A stretch of 21,947 nucleotides of DNA. Source: a virus. Position 1 is the stretch's first letter. Every line of letters starts with the position of its first letter. Position numbers and translations under genes: made by a program. Below the pieces are notes generated by a model. The model did not search any database. It was not told the DNA's origin and saw only the letters and a list, made by a program, of their open reading frames with translations. Positions 1-5,167 of the stretch are shown here, one piece after another. The stretch is from IMG/VR virus record IMGVR_UViG_3300030117_002381, positions 1-21,947 of that record. One strand, 5' to 3'.

Positions 1-548
1 TATTGAGCAGGACAGACAGCGACTTTTGCACCGTTCGGTGTTTCGGTTTTCGTGCCTTCAAAATCATGGGGTAGTGTAACACATACTGGACCCGCCCCAC
101 TAGCCAGTAATTGGTCGGCGTGTTCGAGATTGTTTGCCGACAGATTAACGGTAAACCCGTTTTTGTTTGCCCATTTGACACTGGCCAATTGCGCGGGGGT
201 CGTGGTCTTGTGAGTGTAGGTAAACCCACGCTTGCCCGTGTTGGCTTTTACCAGATCGGAAAGCTTGCCCTTGTGGATCCGCTCGCCTACGCCCGGTAAA
301 TCGCCTGCTTGGTTATGGCGCCATATTTGCCCGTCGGGCAGGTTGGATATCCGCGCCATTGTCTCAGACCAGTTATCCGCGAATGCATCGACTTCGGCCC
401 AGCGGTGCTTGAGGGGGCCGTACTCAGCATAACACCCACCACCATTTTTTAGTGGGCAGCTCGGTGGGCAGCTTTTTTCCTCGGTCGTTGTAACGGGAAT
501 ATCGCCGGTTTTTATATTGCGCGATTTCTCAACAAATCTAGTTTTCAT
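1..548 (-). CDS. Conserved phage protein with Cys-rich N-terminus (partial, runs off left edge)
   Basis: The leftward frame is open from an ATG at 546-548 to the window edge, so about 182 codons are visible and the C-terminus is missing. The start MKTRFVEKSRN is followed by a cysteine cluster (C27, C31 in PPSCPLK, C39 in GGGCYAE) typical of a widespread uncharacterised phage family; I believe it is catalogued as a DUF7227-like family, but that name is from memory. Further conserved-looking parts are RHNQAGDLPG near residue 85 and a C-terminal stretch with VCVTLPHDFEG. The cysteines could bind a metal; no enzyme activity can be assigned. It probably has its own promoter (583-611), because a terminator at 611-640 separates it from the genes upstream on the same strand. 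Confidence 0.8.
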   Translation of the reverse strand, partial: MKTRFVEKSRNIKTGDIPVTTTEEKSCPPSCPLKNGGGCYAEYGPLKHRWAEVDAFADNWSETMARISNLPDGQIWRHNQAGDLPGVGERIHKGKLSDLVKANTGKRGFTYTHKTTTPAQLASVKWANKNGFTVNLSANNLEHADQLLASGAGPVCVTLPHDFEGTKTETPNGAKVAVCPAQ

Positions 549-582
549 AATACACCTATTCGGTTGTTGGTTGACTAAGTGC

Positions 583-611
583 AATGTACCACCATTTACC
601 AATCGGGGCAA
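583..611 (-). promoter_or_regulatory. Putative sigma70-type promoter for the leftward gene ending its start at 548
   Basis: On the minus strand a TTGCCC box (606-611) is followed after 17 bases by TACATT (583-588). Each box matches four of six consensus bases. It lies directly after the terminator at 611-640 and about 35 bases before the ATG. Just downstream the sequence AGTCAACCAACAACCGAAT resembles the inverted-repeat arm of the two divergent promoters further right, but has no partner arm here. Confidence 0.45.
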
Positions 612-640
612 ATAAAAAATGCCCCGTCGGGTCGGGGGCA
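611..640 (-). terminator. Intrinsic terminator for leftward transcription
   Basis: Read on the minus strand, TGCCCC pairs with GGGGCA across a nine-base loop (635-640 with 620-625) and is followed directly by TTTTTTATTT (610-619). It closes the leftward transcripts that contain 856-1167. An alternative stem, CGGGGCA/TGCCCCG (604-610 with 620-626), overlaps it. Confidence 0.7.
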
Positions 641-647
641 ATAGGTC

Positions 648-682
648 GGGTCGGGTCGGGTCCTAGTCGGGTCGGGTCGGGG
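648..682 (+). repeat. GGGTC tandem repeat, G-quadruplex-type motif (copy 1)
   Basis: Six runs of three or more G are separated mostly by TC (GGGTCGGGTCGGGTC, then CTAGTC, then GGGTCGGGTCGGGG). This meets the usual four-run, short-loop rule for a G-quadruplex on the plus strand. It sits in the 549-855 gap, which otherwise holds a promoter, a terminator and a degenerate stem-loop repeat but no supported gene. Related G-rich tracts occur at 3333-3371 and 4768-4811. Confidence 0.75.
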
Positions 683-822
683 CTTGTCTAAATTGACTAA
701 GGATCCCTAGCCAGTAATTACAGGCCCAGGCCCCCCCTGGTCGCCCCAGGTGTTCAAAGCTCGAGGTTTCCCGGACGATCCTCTCAAGGGCCGCAAGCCT
801 GCGGTTTCTTAGGGAACCCGCT

Positions 823-842
823 GGGGAGGCTTTCGCCCCCCC
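823..842. repeat. Stem-loop repeat GGGGGC-TTTC-GCCCCC, degenerate copy
   Basis: GGGGAGGC TTTC GCCCCCCC, followed by TTTGGTT, matches the better copies at 1235-1252, 1272-1291 and 2132-2149 but has one A in the left arm that breaks a pair. It lies 14 bases beyond the stop of the leftward gene 856-1167. Confidence 0.7.
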
Positions 843-855
843 TTTGGTTGGAATG

Positions 856-1167
856 TTAAACATCGGCTATTTCACGAATCATATCCGCAAAGCCTTCGGC
901 CATCGCGAATTTGAAAACATGACGTTCTAGTTCTTCTAGATTGTCGCTCGTTAAATTTGAACGGTCTATTGTGACTCCATACTTGTCCTGAGATCGCCAA
1001 GTCGCACCTTTCTTGATCTCAATAGACAGACATTCTTCAAGAAAATGTTCATACGTATCAAGATAAGCGTAACCTTTCATGACATGGTCGCCATGATAGG
1101 GTTCACTATCTTTTTTGTATTTGCGAGTCGATTGGAAAGCCTTGAATAATTTTTCTTGGTCATCCAT
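856..1167 (-). CDS. Hypothetical acidic phage protein
   Basis: This 103-residue protein starts with MDDQEKLFKAFQ; the ATG is preceded by AAAGGA at a good distance. It is rich in charged residues and probably mostly helical, with no membrane segment, cysteine motif or catalytic signature. I do not recognise the family. It is the last gene of the leftward cluster before the terminator at 611-640, and a well-formed promoter (1206-1234) sits just upstream, so it can be expressed apart from the genes to its right. The C-terminal end (IADV) resembles that of the product of 1994-2191 (VVADV), too short a match to mean much. Confidence 0.75.
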   Translation of the reverse strand: MDDQEKLFKAFQSTRKYKKDSEPYHGDHVMKGYAYLDTYEHFLEECLSIEIKKGATWRSQDKYGVTIDRSNLTSDNLEELERHVFKFAMAEGFADMIREIADV

Positions 1168-1205
1168 TTTGTTATCCTTTCTAAATGGAGATTGTTGGTC
1201 TGATT

Positions 1206-1234
1206 AATATACCAAAAACTAACCCATAAAACAA
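1206..1234 (-). promoter_or_regulatory. Putative sigma70-type promoter for 856-1167
   Basis: On the minus strand TTGTTT (1229-1234) is followed after 17 bases by TATATT (1206-1211). The -10 box is five of six; the -35 is weak. The -35 box overlaps the T-rich tail of the stem-loop at 1235-1252, so terminator and promoter sit back to back. Confidence 0.5.
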
Positions 1235-1252
1235 GGGGGCTTTCGCCCCCCC
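1235..1252 (-). repeat. Stem-loop repeat (copy 2), likely leftward terminator
   Basis: GGGGGC TTTC GCCCCC forms a six-base-pair GC stem. On the minus strand the loop is GAAA closed by C-G, a very stable tetraloop, and the stem is followed by TTGTTTTA, so this copy can serve as an intrinsic terminator for leftward transcription. Confidence 0.65.
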
Positions 1253-1271
1253 GCTGCCTCCCGAATCATAA

Positions 1272-1291
1272 GGGGGGCTTTCGCCCCCCCC
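1272..1291. repeat. Stem-loop repeat (copy 3)
   Basis: GGGGGGC TTTC GCCCCCC is a perfect seven-base-pair stem with CC and TTTGGTT after it, lying ten bases past the stop of the leftward gene 1302-1595 and only 20 bases from copy 2. On the minus strand the tail is TTATGATT, a weak terminator tail; the tandem pair 1235/1272 may act together. Confidence 0.7.
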
Positions 1292-1301
1292 TTTGGTTAA
1301 A

Positions 1302-1595
1302 TTACTCATCGCTGGGGCCATCAGGAAAAGGGTCAACGTCATCTATAACTTTTAAAACTTCGTCAAAAGTGTTGGCTTTTGCCGACCAAGCAGAAGGCTT
1401 CCCATAATCAGCCTCGCGAATAATCCAGAAACGGCTTAAATTTTTGTCGTCGTCTTCGCGTTTCTCTGGATTCGCATGATTAATAAAAACTTGGAAACCA
1501 CCGAAGGCCCATGAGGGGCAAACGTCATTACCGTATGAAACATCTTCCCAGCCTTCAGGCATTGTCAGATCAGAGACGCAATCATTGAAATCCAT
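1302..1595 (-). CDS. Hypothetical acidic phage protein
   Basis: The product has 97 residues, beginning MDFNDCVSDLTMPEGW, with a GAAGGA ribosome site about nine bases before the ATG. It is strongly acidic at the C-terminus (DDVDPFPDGPSDE) and rich in tryptophan and aromatic residues in the middle (PSWAFGGFQVF, RFWIIREADYG), suggesting a small folded domain. I do not recognise the family. It follows 1600-2001 by four bases in the same leftward operon and is closed by the tandem stem-loops at 1235-1291. Confidence 0.75.
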   Translation of the reverse strand: MDFNDCVSDLTMPEGWEDVSYGNDVCPSWAFGGFQVFINHANPEKREDDDKNLSRFWIIREADYGKPSAWSAKANTFDEVLKVIDDVDPFPDGPSDE

Positions 1596-1599
1596 TTTA

Positions 1600-2001
1600 T
1601 TATTCCTTCACAATTTCCAAATCGCTTTTGGTCAAAAAGTCGTAGGCTTCATTTAAGTCTATCATTTCACGGACCTCGTCCTTGTCGTCTTCGTCAAGGT
1701 CTTTGTCCAATAACAATAAATAGAGTTCGTGCGTATCGTCAGGTGGCCCTAAAAAGAAACCTTCGGCTTTGTTCTCACGATATACAGCGATAGTCTCCCG
1801 AATTGTTTTACCAATTCCTTCTGTTGGTACGGCACTCAAGTGATTTTGTATATGGGACATCGCTTCGCAAACTTCTGCCCACTCGTCGGCATATTCCATG
1901 CTGTCTTCATCTTGACCTATTTGATTTCCCAAGCAGGTTTCCGCATAAGAGTGTAACGCGTTCCAAATAACCTGCATGGCATCTTCTGGATTATCATACA
2001 T
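1600..2001 (-). CDS. Hypothetical acidic, helical phage protein
   Basis: This 133-residue protein starts MYDNPEDAMQVIWNALHSYAE. It is acidic throughout and looks all-helical. A DLDEDDKDEVREM stretch near residue 100 is charged, but it does not fit the EF-hand spacing well. No family is recognised. Its ATG overlaps the TGA stop of 1994-2191, so the two are probably translationally coupled, and 1302-1595 follows after four bases. It belongs to the leftward operon that begins at the symmetric promoter near 2.8 kb. Confidence 0.75.
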   Translation of the reverse strand: MYDNPEDAMQVIWNALHSYAETCLGNQIGQDEDSMEYADEWAEVCEAMSHIQNHLSAVPTEGIGKTIRETIAVYRENKAEGFFLGPPDDTHELYLLLLDKDLDEDDKDEVREMIDLNEAYDFLTKSDLEIVKE

Positions 2002-2191
2002 CTGCTACCACCTTAACCATTTTCCATGCTTCTTCAAATTCGTCGGCATCCTCTGGATATGGTCCCTCTCGTAAATTGAGCCAATGATTTTCTAGAACGT
2101 CATCCACGATTTGGATTGCGTCCTCAATAGAGGGGGCTTTCGCCCCCCCTTTAGTTTCAGCTAAATGAGCCACAACCTTCGTATCCCTCAT
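1994..2191 (-). CDS. Small hypothetical protein with a stem-loop repeat inside its frame
   Basis: This frame encodes 65 residues. The ATG at 2189-2191 lies inside the end of 2157-2573 (35-base overlap) but has a strong GGGAGGA site eight bases upstream. The stem-loop repeat at 2132-2149 is read in frame as TKGGAKAP around residues 13-20. The rest (from IEDAIQIVDDVLEN) is acidic and helical. A shorter form starting at the GTG in QIVDD, after the repeat, is possible, though its ribosome site is poor. No family recognised. The stop overlaps the start of 1600-2001. Confidence 0.6.
   Translation of the reverse strand: MRDTKVVAHLAETKGGAKAPSIEDAIQIVDDVLENHWLNLREGPYPEDADEFEEAWKMVKVVADV
2132..2149. 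repeat. Stem-loop repeat (copy 4), inside a reading frame
   Basis: GGGGGC TTTC GCCCCC plus CC, followed by TTTAGTT, lies eight bases past the stop of 2157-2573 and inside the frame 1994-2191, encoding GGAKA on the minus strand. The tail on the minus strand (TCTATTGAGG) is poor, so this copy is not an obvious terminator. Confidence 0.7.
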
Positions 2192-2573
2192 CTATATATC
2201 CTCCCGATATTTCAAGGTCTGGAAATTTCTTTTTCAATGCGTCGATAACTTTGAAAGGCGCAGACCATGCCGTGTTGAATTGGTATGTGATGGTTGTCCA
2301 TTTGCCGTTTCCATCTTCTTCAGAAGTAACATCGCAAGCGTTCCATTTGGTGTCCCAATTCTCGGATTGCCAATCGTACCAATTCGCAATGTTTTTCCTT
2401 TCGCATTCGGCACGTTCCTTGTCGCCAAGGTTTCCTTCAAACATATCGTTTGGTGGTGGCACAAGTTTCTTAAAGCAGAAACCGTTATTGTCTTCCCCCA
2501 TAAATTCCTTGAAAGAAGATATGGCTTCGGCTGTGTCCGTAATGTGAAGCGTGTTCATTGTCCAATTAGGCAT
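2157..2573 (-). CDS. Api92/YubB-like ferredoxin-fold phage protein
   Basis: The start is placed at MPNWTMNTLHITD (ATG 2571-2573) because GGAGG lies five bases upstream and because this opening is the family's usual N-terminus; a longer frame to 2612 would overlap the upstream gene more. The 138-residue product has the hallmarks of the Api92/YubB-like family (DUF1281 type): MPNW-N-L-I-T at the start, NWYDWQSENWDTKW in the middle, FNTAWSAP and a C-terminal YIDEGYEGCGSF. The family has a ferredoxin-like fold and no established function; it is common in phages and plasmids. The seven-base overlap with 2566-2784 indicates one operon. Confidence 0.85.
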   Translation of the reverse strand: MPNWTMNTLHITDTAEAISSFKEFMGEDNNGFCFKKLVPPPNDMFEGNLGDKERAECERKNIANWYDWQSENWDTKWNACDVTSEEDGNGKWTTITYQFNTAWSAPFKVIDALKKKFPDLEISGGYIDEGYEGCGSFS

Positions 2574-2784
2574 TTTTTCCTCCATCAACAATGTCCAGAA
2601 ATCCAGCACCATTGCCTTCAGGGTCCATTAGCACCCAAGCAATTTTTTTGCGCTTGCCGTCTTCCATGATTAGACCCATCCAAGGATCACCAAAATTGTC
2701 TTCGTCCGAATCATCCATCGCAATTCCTGTGACGGTGTACCCGACTAGTTGACTGTAATGTTTTTCAAAAGAACCGTTAGACAT
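2566..2784 (-). CDS. Hypothetical phage protein, first gene of leftward operon
   Basis: The preferred start is MSNGSFEKHYSQL (ATG 2782-2784), which has GGAG six bases upstream. The frame opens back to 2850, but that would run through the promoter at 2796-2850. The 72-residue product contains GYTVTGIAMDDSDED, a beta strand pair around WMGLIMEDGKRKKIAWVLMDPEGNGAG, and may be a small beta barrel-like domain. It is unrecognised. It lies right next to the leftward promoter and so should be the first gene transcribed. Confidence 0.7.
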   Translation of the reverse strand: MSNGSFEKHYSQLVGYTVTGIAMDDSDEDNFGDPWMGLIMEDGKRKKIAWVLMDPEGNGAGFLDIVDGGKNA

Positions 2785-2795
2785 AACTTTCTCCA

Positions 2796-2850
2796 TTGGT
2801 TGTTGACTATGTAAAGAATATCCCATATATTTGGAACAGTCAACAACCAA
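2796..2850. promoter_or_regulatory. Symmetric divergent promoter pair with 13-bp inverted arms (site A)
   Basis: Arms TTGGTTGTTGACT (2796-2808) and AGTCAACAACCAA (2838-2850) are perfect inverted repeats. Each contains a -35 box. Rightward: TTGACT 2803-2808, 17 bases, TATATT 2826-2831. Leftward: TTGACT 2838-2843, 17 bases, TATTCT 2815-2820. The two promoters read across each other and should interfere with or exclude one another. A CC-N8-GGAACA element (2823-2838) lies between the arms and recurs at 4156 and 6001. Confidence 0.8.
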
Positions 2851-2866
2851 ACTGGAGTATTAAGTT

Positions 2867-3277
2867 ATGGGATTAGATATGTATATGATAGGCCGAAAGT
2901 ATATTGGTGGGTCTCTTCAAGACTGGCCAGAGGAACCTAAATTCGTTCAAGATGGTTTCCCCGTTGAAAGGGTGGAATTAGAATTGGGCTGCTGGCGCAA
3001 GCATCGCAAGCTCCACGGCTATATTGTTAACACTTTCGCGGATGGTGTGGACGAATGCCAAGAGATACCTTTGGAAGCTCCCGACCTACGAAACATCGCG
3101 AAGGCCGTGAGGGAAAAGAATTTGCCCTATACGACGGGCTGTTTCTTTGGCAATGACGAGTTTGACAAAGAAGAGGAGAAACGGCGCGAGGAACATGCTC
3201 AAGTTCTTGAACATGCGGCAGAGTGGCTTGACAGTGGCGATTGGAAACGAACGGTCTATTACCAAGCCTCTTGGTAA
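2867..3277 (+). CDS. Conserved phage protein of the MGLDMY family
   Basis: This 136-residue protein begins MGLDMYMIGRKYIGG and contains ELGCWRKHRKLHGYIV, an acidic-polar middle, TTGCFFGNDEFD and a C-terminal YYQASW. This is the pattern of a widespread uncharacterised phage family (MGLDMYL start, ELGYWRK-N-H motif, GFFFG motif, terminal aromatic-SW). No function is known. A GGAG ten bases before the ATG sits in a leader (GGAGTATTAAGTTATGG) nearly identical to that of 4200-4505. It is a single-gene transcript between the symmetric promoter and the terminator at 3298. Confidence 0.85.
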   Translation: MGLDMYMIGRKYIGGSLQDWPEEPKFVQDGFPVERVELELGCWRKHRKLHGYIVNTFADGVDECQEIPLEAPDLRNIAKAVREKNLPYTTGCFFGNDEFDKEEEKRREEHAQVLEHAAEWLDSGDWKRTVYYQASW

Positions 3278-3297
3278 GGCAACCGCATAACAGAAAA

Positions 3298-3323
3298 GGC
3301 CCCCAAATCGGGGGCCTTTTTTT
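3298..3323 (+). terminator. Intrinsic terminator after 2867-3277
   Basis: GGCCCCC (3298-3304), loop AAATC, GGGGGCC (3310-3316), then seven T. Four A precede the stem, so it may also act weakly on leftward transcripts. Confidence 0.9.
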
Positions 3324-3332
3324 ATGTCCGTC

Positions 3333-3371
3333 GGGTCTGGGTCGGGGATCGTCGGGGATCGTCGGGTCGGG
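3333..3371 (+). repeat. G-rich repeat tract, G-quadruplex-type motif (copy 2)
   Basis: Six runs of three or four G, separated by TCT, TC or ATCGTC, include two direct copies of GTCGGGGATC. The tract lies between two back-to-back terminators. Just after it, CTGGGCGCCCAG (3387-3398) is a 12-bp palindrome, and further on CTGCCGGCCTCGAG (3431-3444) is nearly repeated at 4878-4891, so the two convergent gaps share parts. Confidence 0.7.
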
Positions 3372-3469
3372 AAATCTAGGCTAGGGCTGGGCGCCCAGTA
3401 GTAGAGGGAGATATAATATATAATTATAGGCTGCCGGCCTCGAGCCTGGTCTTGGCCAGCGGGTAAAAG

Positions 3470-3492
3470 AAAAGGGGCCGCTGGCCCCTTTT
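3470..3492 (-). terminator. Intrinsic terminator for leftward genes 4127-3492
   Basis: AAAAGGGGCC GCT GGCCCCTTTT is a perfect ten-base-pair inverted repeat with a three-base centre. On the minus strand the stem is followed by TTTTCTTTTA. It overlaps the stop codon of 3492-3665. Confidence 0.85.
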
Positions 3493-3665
3493 CATGCTTT
3501 CGCCTCCGTTATGAGGGATTCTTCTATGCCTAACAATTCGGCAAGCTGGTCGTCGTCATAATCAAGACACCTGCCGCAAACCCAATTATTATTAAAGATG
3601 TCGTAATCGGTATTCCGCACGTCAAACATACTATGGCAAACATCGCACGTTGCATTGTCACCCAT
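3492..3665 (-). CDS. Small double-CxxC zinc-ribbon-like protein
   Basis: A frame of 57 residues, MGDNATCDVCHSMFDVRNT at the N-terminus, with a second pair VCGRC about 20 residues later; the two CxxC knuckles suggest a zinc-binding ribbon. The C-terminus (ADEL-like, DDDQLAELLGIEESLITEAKA) is acidic and helical. The ATG at 3663-3665 overlaps the preceding stop as TGATG and has AAGGA eight bases upstream; an ATG two codons earlier (3671) is less well spaced. Probable DNA-, RNA- or protein-binding accessory protein; partner unknown. Last gene of the leftward operon from site B. Confidence 0.75.
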   Translation of the reverse strand: MGDNATCDVCHSMFDVRNTDYDIFNNNWVCGRCLDYDDDQLAELLGIEESLITEAKA

Positions 3666-3886
3666 CACCATATTCCTTTCGTCATGTCTTTGAGAAAGGC
3701 AAACAATGATTCCTCATCGTCAAAACCTTTCGTGTCAAAATGTTCGGATGGAGGATAATAGCCATCCTTAGATTCAAATATAACTACGTGATATCTGTCC
3801 CCTTCATAATTTTCAGTGACTTGAATATTGTAGTTTTCGCCTTCGGAACGTGGGCCGTATAGATACATATCAAAATTTCGTTCCAT
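3665..3886 (-). CDS. Hypothetical acidic phage protein
   Basis: The start MERNFDMYLYG (ATG 3884-3886) has GGAGG six bases upstream; a start four codons earlier overlaps the ribosome site itself and is less likely. The 73-residue product is acidic and seems to alternate beta strands (YNIQVTENYEG, YHVVIFESKDG) with a C-terminal helix (DEESLFAFLKDMTKG), consistent with a small alpha-beta domain. Not recognised. The stop overlaps the start of the zinc-ribbon gene, so the two are likely co-translated. Confidence 0.75.
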   Translation of the reverse strand: MERNFDMYLYGPRSEGENYNIQVTENYEGDRYHVVIFESKDGYYPPSEHFDTKGFDDEESLFAFLKDMTKGIW

Positions 3887-3887
3887 G

Positions 3888-4127
3888 TTAGCCTCCAAAC
3901 ATTCTAGTCATGGACGCACCGACCTTGGCATTTATTTCATCCAATACTTTTTGGCCGTCAGGCGTTTCCGCTAATTCCATTGGGCTTTTGCCTGTTGTGT
4001 TGTGTAGTTCCATTAAAGCGTTCCACGCATGAACCTTGGCATCAAACATAGAGTCCGTTGCACGTTCCTCATCGATTGCTTTTTGTAAGGCAAGCTCTGC
4101 ATCTAAAGACATAATAAAATCTTTCAT
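3888..4127 (-). CDS. Hypothetical helical phage protein, first gene of leftward operon
   Basis: The frame has 79 residues from the ATG at 4125-4127 (MKDFIMSLDAEL). The start is uncertain: this ATG would lie only about a dozen bases from the predicted transcription start and lacks a clear ribosome site. The next ATG (4110-4112, MSLDAELALQK) has AAAGA seven bases upstream. The comparable gene at site A also appears to use the second ATG after its promoter. The product is helical with a KSPMELAETPDGQKVLDEIN segment; unrecognised. Confidence 0.7.
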   Translation of the reverse strand: MKDFIMSLDAELALQKAIDEERATDSMFDAKVHAWNALMELHNTTGKSPMELAETPDGQKVLDEINAKVGASMTRMFGG

Positions 4128-4130
4128 TCG

Positions 4131-4180
4131 GTTGTTGACTATCGCTATTTTATTACCTAATATTAGGAACAGTCAACAAC
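4131..4180. promoter_or_regulatory. Symmetric divergent promoter pair with 10-bp inverted arms (site B)
   Basis: Arms GTTGTTGACT (4131-4140) and AGTCAACAAC (4171-4180) are perfect inverted repeats with 30 bases between, one more than at site A. Rightward: TTGACT 4135-4140, 17 bases, TAATAT 4158-4163. Leftward: TTGACT 4171-4176, 18 bases, TAAAAT 4147-4152. The centre holds CCTAATATTAGG (4156-4167), itself a perfect 12-bp palindrome, followed by AACA as at site A. The strong match between the two sites supports shared control. Confidence 0.8.
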
Positions 4181-4199
4181 AAATATGGAGTATCAAATT

Positions 4200-4505
4200 A
4201 TGGCTAATCCTTTAGGAAAGAAACGCGACATTGAAAACCCATACGCTAAGTTTGAGGTTCGCGTTCGTGACATTGGCACGATAGAGCATTGCATCCTGAA
4301 AACGTACAAGCTTCCAGAAAATGAAGGCGAGTATGCAACATGGCATACGGCAGGTCGTTCTGAGGCTACGGGCGGTTCATGGGAATATGGCGATATGTAC
4401 AAGGCAGATTTTGAGGAACACCACACTCTTACATATGCCTCGCCTGAATTTCAGAAGGCATATCCAAATCTTGTTCTTAATATGATGGTAGGGAACGTAG
4501 CGTGA
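4200..4505 (+). CDS. Conserved phage protein (LKTY / GDMY motifs)
   Basis: The start is set at MANPLGKKRD (ATG 4200-4202), preceded by GGAGTATCAAATT, the same leader as that of 2867-3277; the upstream in-frame ATG at 4185 overlaps the GGAG site. The 101-residue product has NPYAKFEVRV, CILKTYKLPENE, YATWHTA, SWEYGDMYKADF, a pattern I recognise from an uncharacterised phage family (NPYA, LKTY and GDtYv motifs) of about 90-110 residues. No function is known. The GTG of the next gene overlaps its stop by four bases. Confidence 0.8.
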   Translation: MANPLGKKRDIENPYAKFEVRVRDIGTIEHCILKTYKLPENEGEYATWHTAGRSEATGGSWEYGDMYKADFEEHHTLTYASPEFQKAYPNLVLNMMVGNVA

Positions 4506-4708
4506 GAACGCCACAAGTCACACCGTCATGGGCTACTGGCATCTACATCGGAAACGGTGTGGTTGCCACGCCACCCAAGGCGAAGGATACCGAATGCCCC
4601 GATTGCCAAGGCGAGGGTATCATTGAACGAGTCAATTGGAACGGACCTTTTGAGGAACCATGCCCTTATTGTTATGGAAGCATGGGTCGGGTAAACGTTA
4701 AGGCGTAA
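4502..4708 (+). CDS. Small DnaJ-type cysteine-rich zinc-binding protein
   Basis: This 68-residue protein probably starts at the GTG at 4502, which overlaps the preceding TGA (GTGA) and has AGGGAA upstream. Near the middle is ECPDCQGEGII, and near the end PCPYCYGSMGR. These are two CxxCxG-type knuckles about 20 residues apart, as in the cysteine-rich domain of DnaJ, so zinc binding is likely. There is no J domain. The role may be protein or nucleic-acid binding. It is the second gene of a two-gene rightward operon closed by the terminator at 4732. Confidence 0.8.
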   Translation: MRTPQVTPSWATGIYIGNGVVATPPKAKDTECPDCQGEGIIERVNWNGPFEEPCPYCYGSMGRVNVKA

Positions 4709-4731
4709 ACGAAATCACTCTCCTAAACTTC

Positions 4732-4758
4732 GGGTCACCTTCGGGTGGCCCTTTTTTT
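4732..4758 (+). terminator. Intrinsic terminator after 4502-4708
   Basis: GGGTCACC (4732-4739), TTCG tetraloop, GGTGGCCC (4744-4751) with one G-T pair, then seven T. Textbook form. Confidence 0.92.
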
Positions 4759-4767
4759 ATGGCCAGC

Positions 4768-4811
4768 GGGTCGGGCATCGGGTCGGGCATCGGGTCGGGC
4801 ATCGGGTCGGG
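4768..4811 (+). repeat. 12-bp tandem repeat GGGTCGGGCATC, G-quadruplex-type motif (copy 3)
   Basis: Three exact 12-bp units and eight bases of a fourth give eight GGG runs with loops of TC or CATC. Like the tract at 3333-3371 it lies between two facing terminators and is followed by AAATTTAG and CTGGGCGCC, matching the sequence after the 3333 tract (AAATCTAG, CTGGGCGCC). A nearby arm pair AGCTGGG/CCCAGCT (4820-4826, 4838-4844) may fold. Confidence 0.85.
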
Positions 4812-4900
4812 AAATTTAGAGCTGGGCGCCTTGCGACCCCAGCTGGTGGCTAGGATCGCCGGTTGCCGCTGGCCAGGCTGCCGGTCTCGAGGCCAGACAC

Positions 4901-4930
4901 AAAAAAAGGGGCGACCATTTCTGGTCGCCC
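4901..4930 (-). terminator. Intrinsic terminator for leftward genes 5903-4940
   Basis: On the minus strand GGGCGACCA, loop GAAA, TGGTCGCCC, then C and seven T (4901-4907). It is one of three related stem-loops on this strand (also 5376-5397 and 5610-5632). Confidence 0.9.
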
Positions 4931-4939
4931 GATAGACAG

Positions 4940-5167
4940 TTAAGTAATTGTTTCTTCTTTTCCGATTAGGGACGTTTCGCCATTTAATAAACGACGGATA
5001 TTTTCTGGATGGTCGCTTTGGTAAAAAGTTACGATAGTCCAGCTGGTCGCCCGCTGGCCAAATTCCTTGGCTTCATCATTGGCCAGCTTTTTGGTATGAT
5101 GCCAGTTAGTAGTATTAGATATCGTTGGCCAATCATTGTTTGCAAAATTCGCTCTATATAGTTTCAT
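4940..5167 (-). CDS. Hypothetical small phage protein
   Basis: The start MKLYRANFANNDW (ATG 5165-5167) has GGAG eight bases upstream in the leader GGAGACCGACAAATG, nearly the same as that of the next gene (GGAGACAGACAAATG). The frame extends further upstream, but only across the membrane-protein gene. The 75-residue product, with ATSWTIVTFYQSDHPENIRRLLNGE, looks like a small alpha-beta protein; unrecognised. Its ATG overlaps the upstream stop by four bases. Last gene of its operon, with the terminator at 4901-4930 just beyond. Confidence 0.75.
   Translation of the reverse strand: MKLYRANFANNDWPTISNTTNWHHTKKLANDEAKEFGQRATSWTIVTFYQSDHPENIRRLLNGETSLIGKEETIT

Noticed and set aside
111-432. Two rightward frames near the left edge
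   Set aside because: They lie opposite the well-supported leftward gene 1-548, which has a recognisable N-terminus.
663-863. Leftward frame of 66 codons beyond the gene 856-1167
   Set aside because: It runs through the stem-loop repeat and the GGGTC tract, and its composition reflects these repeats; there is no ribosome site beyond overlap with the upstream stop. Treated as intergenic.
1684-1720. EF-hand-like acidic stretch in the protein of 1600-2001
   Set aside because: DLDEDDKDE lacks the glycine at position 6 and the glutamate at position 12 of a loop.
3399-3431. AT-rich TATAATATATAATTATA stretch as a promoter
   Set aside because: It contains -10-like sequence by composition, but no -35 box at proper spacing and no gene downstream before a terminator in either direction.
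4768-4811. Tandem repeats as a CRISPR array
   Set aside because: Units are 12 bp, directly adjacent, with no spacers.
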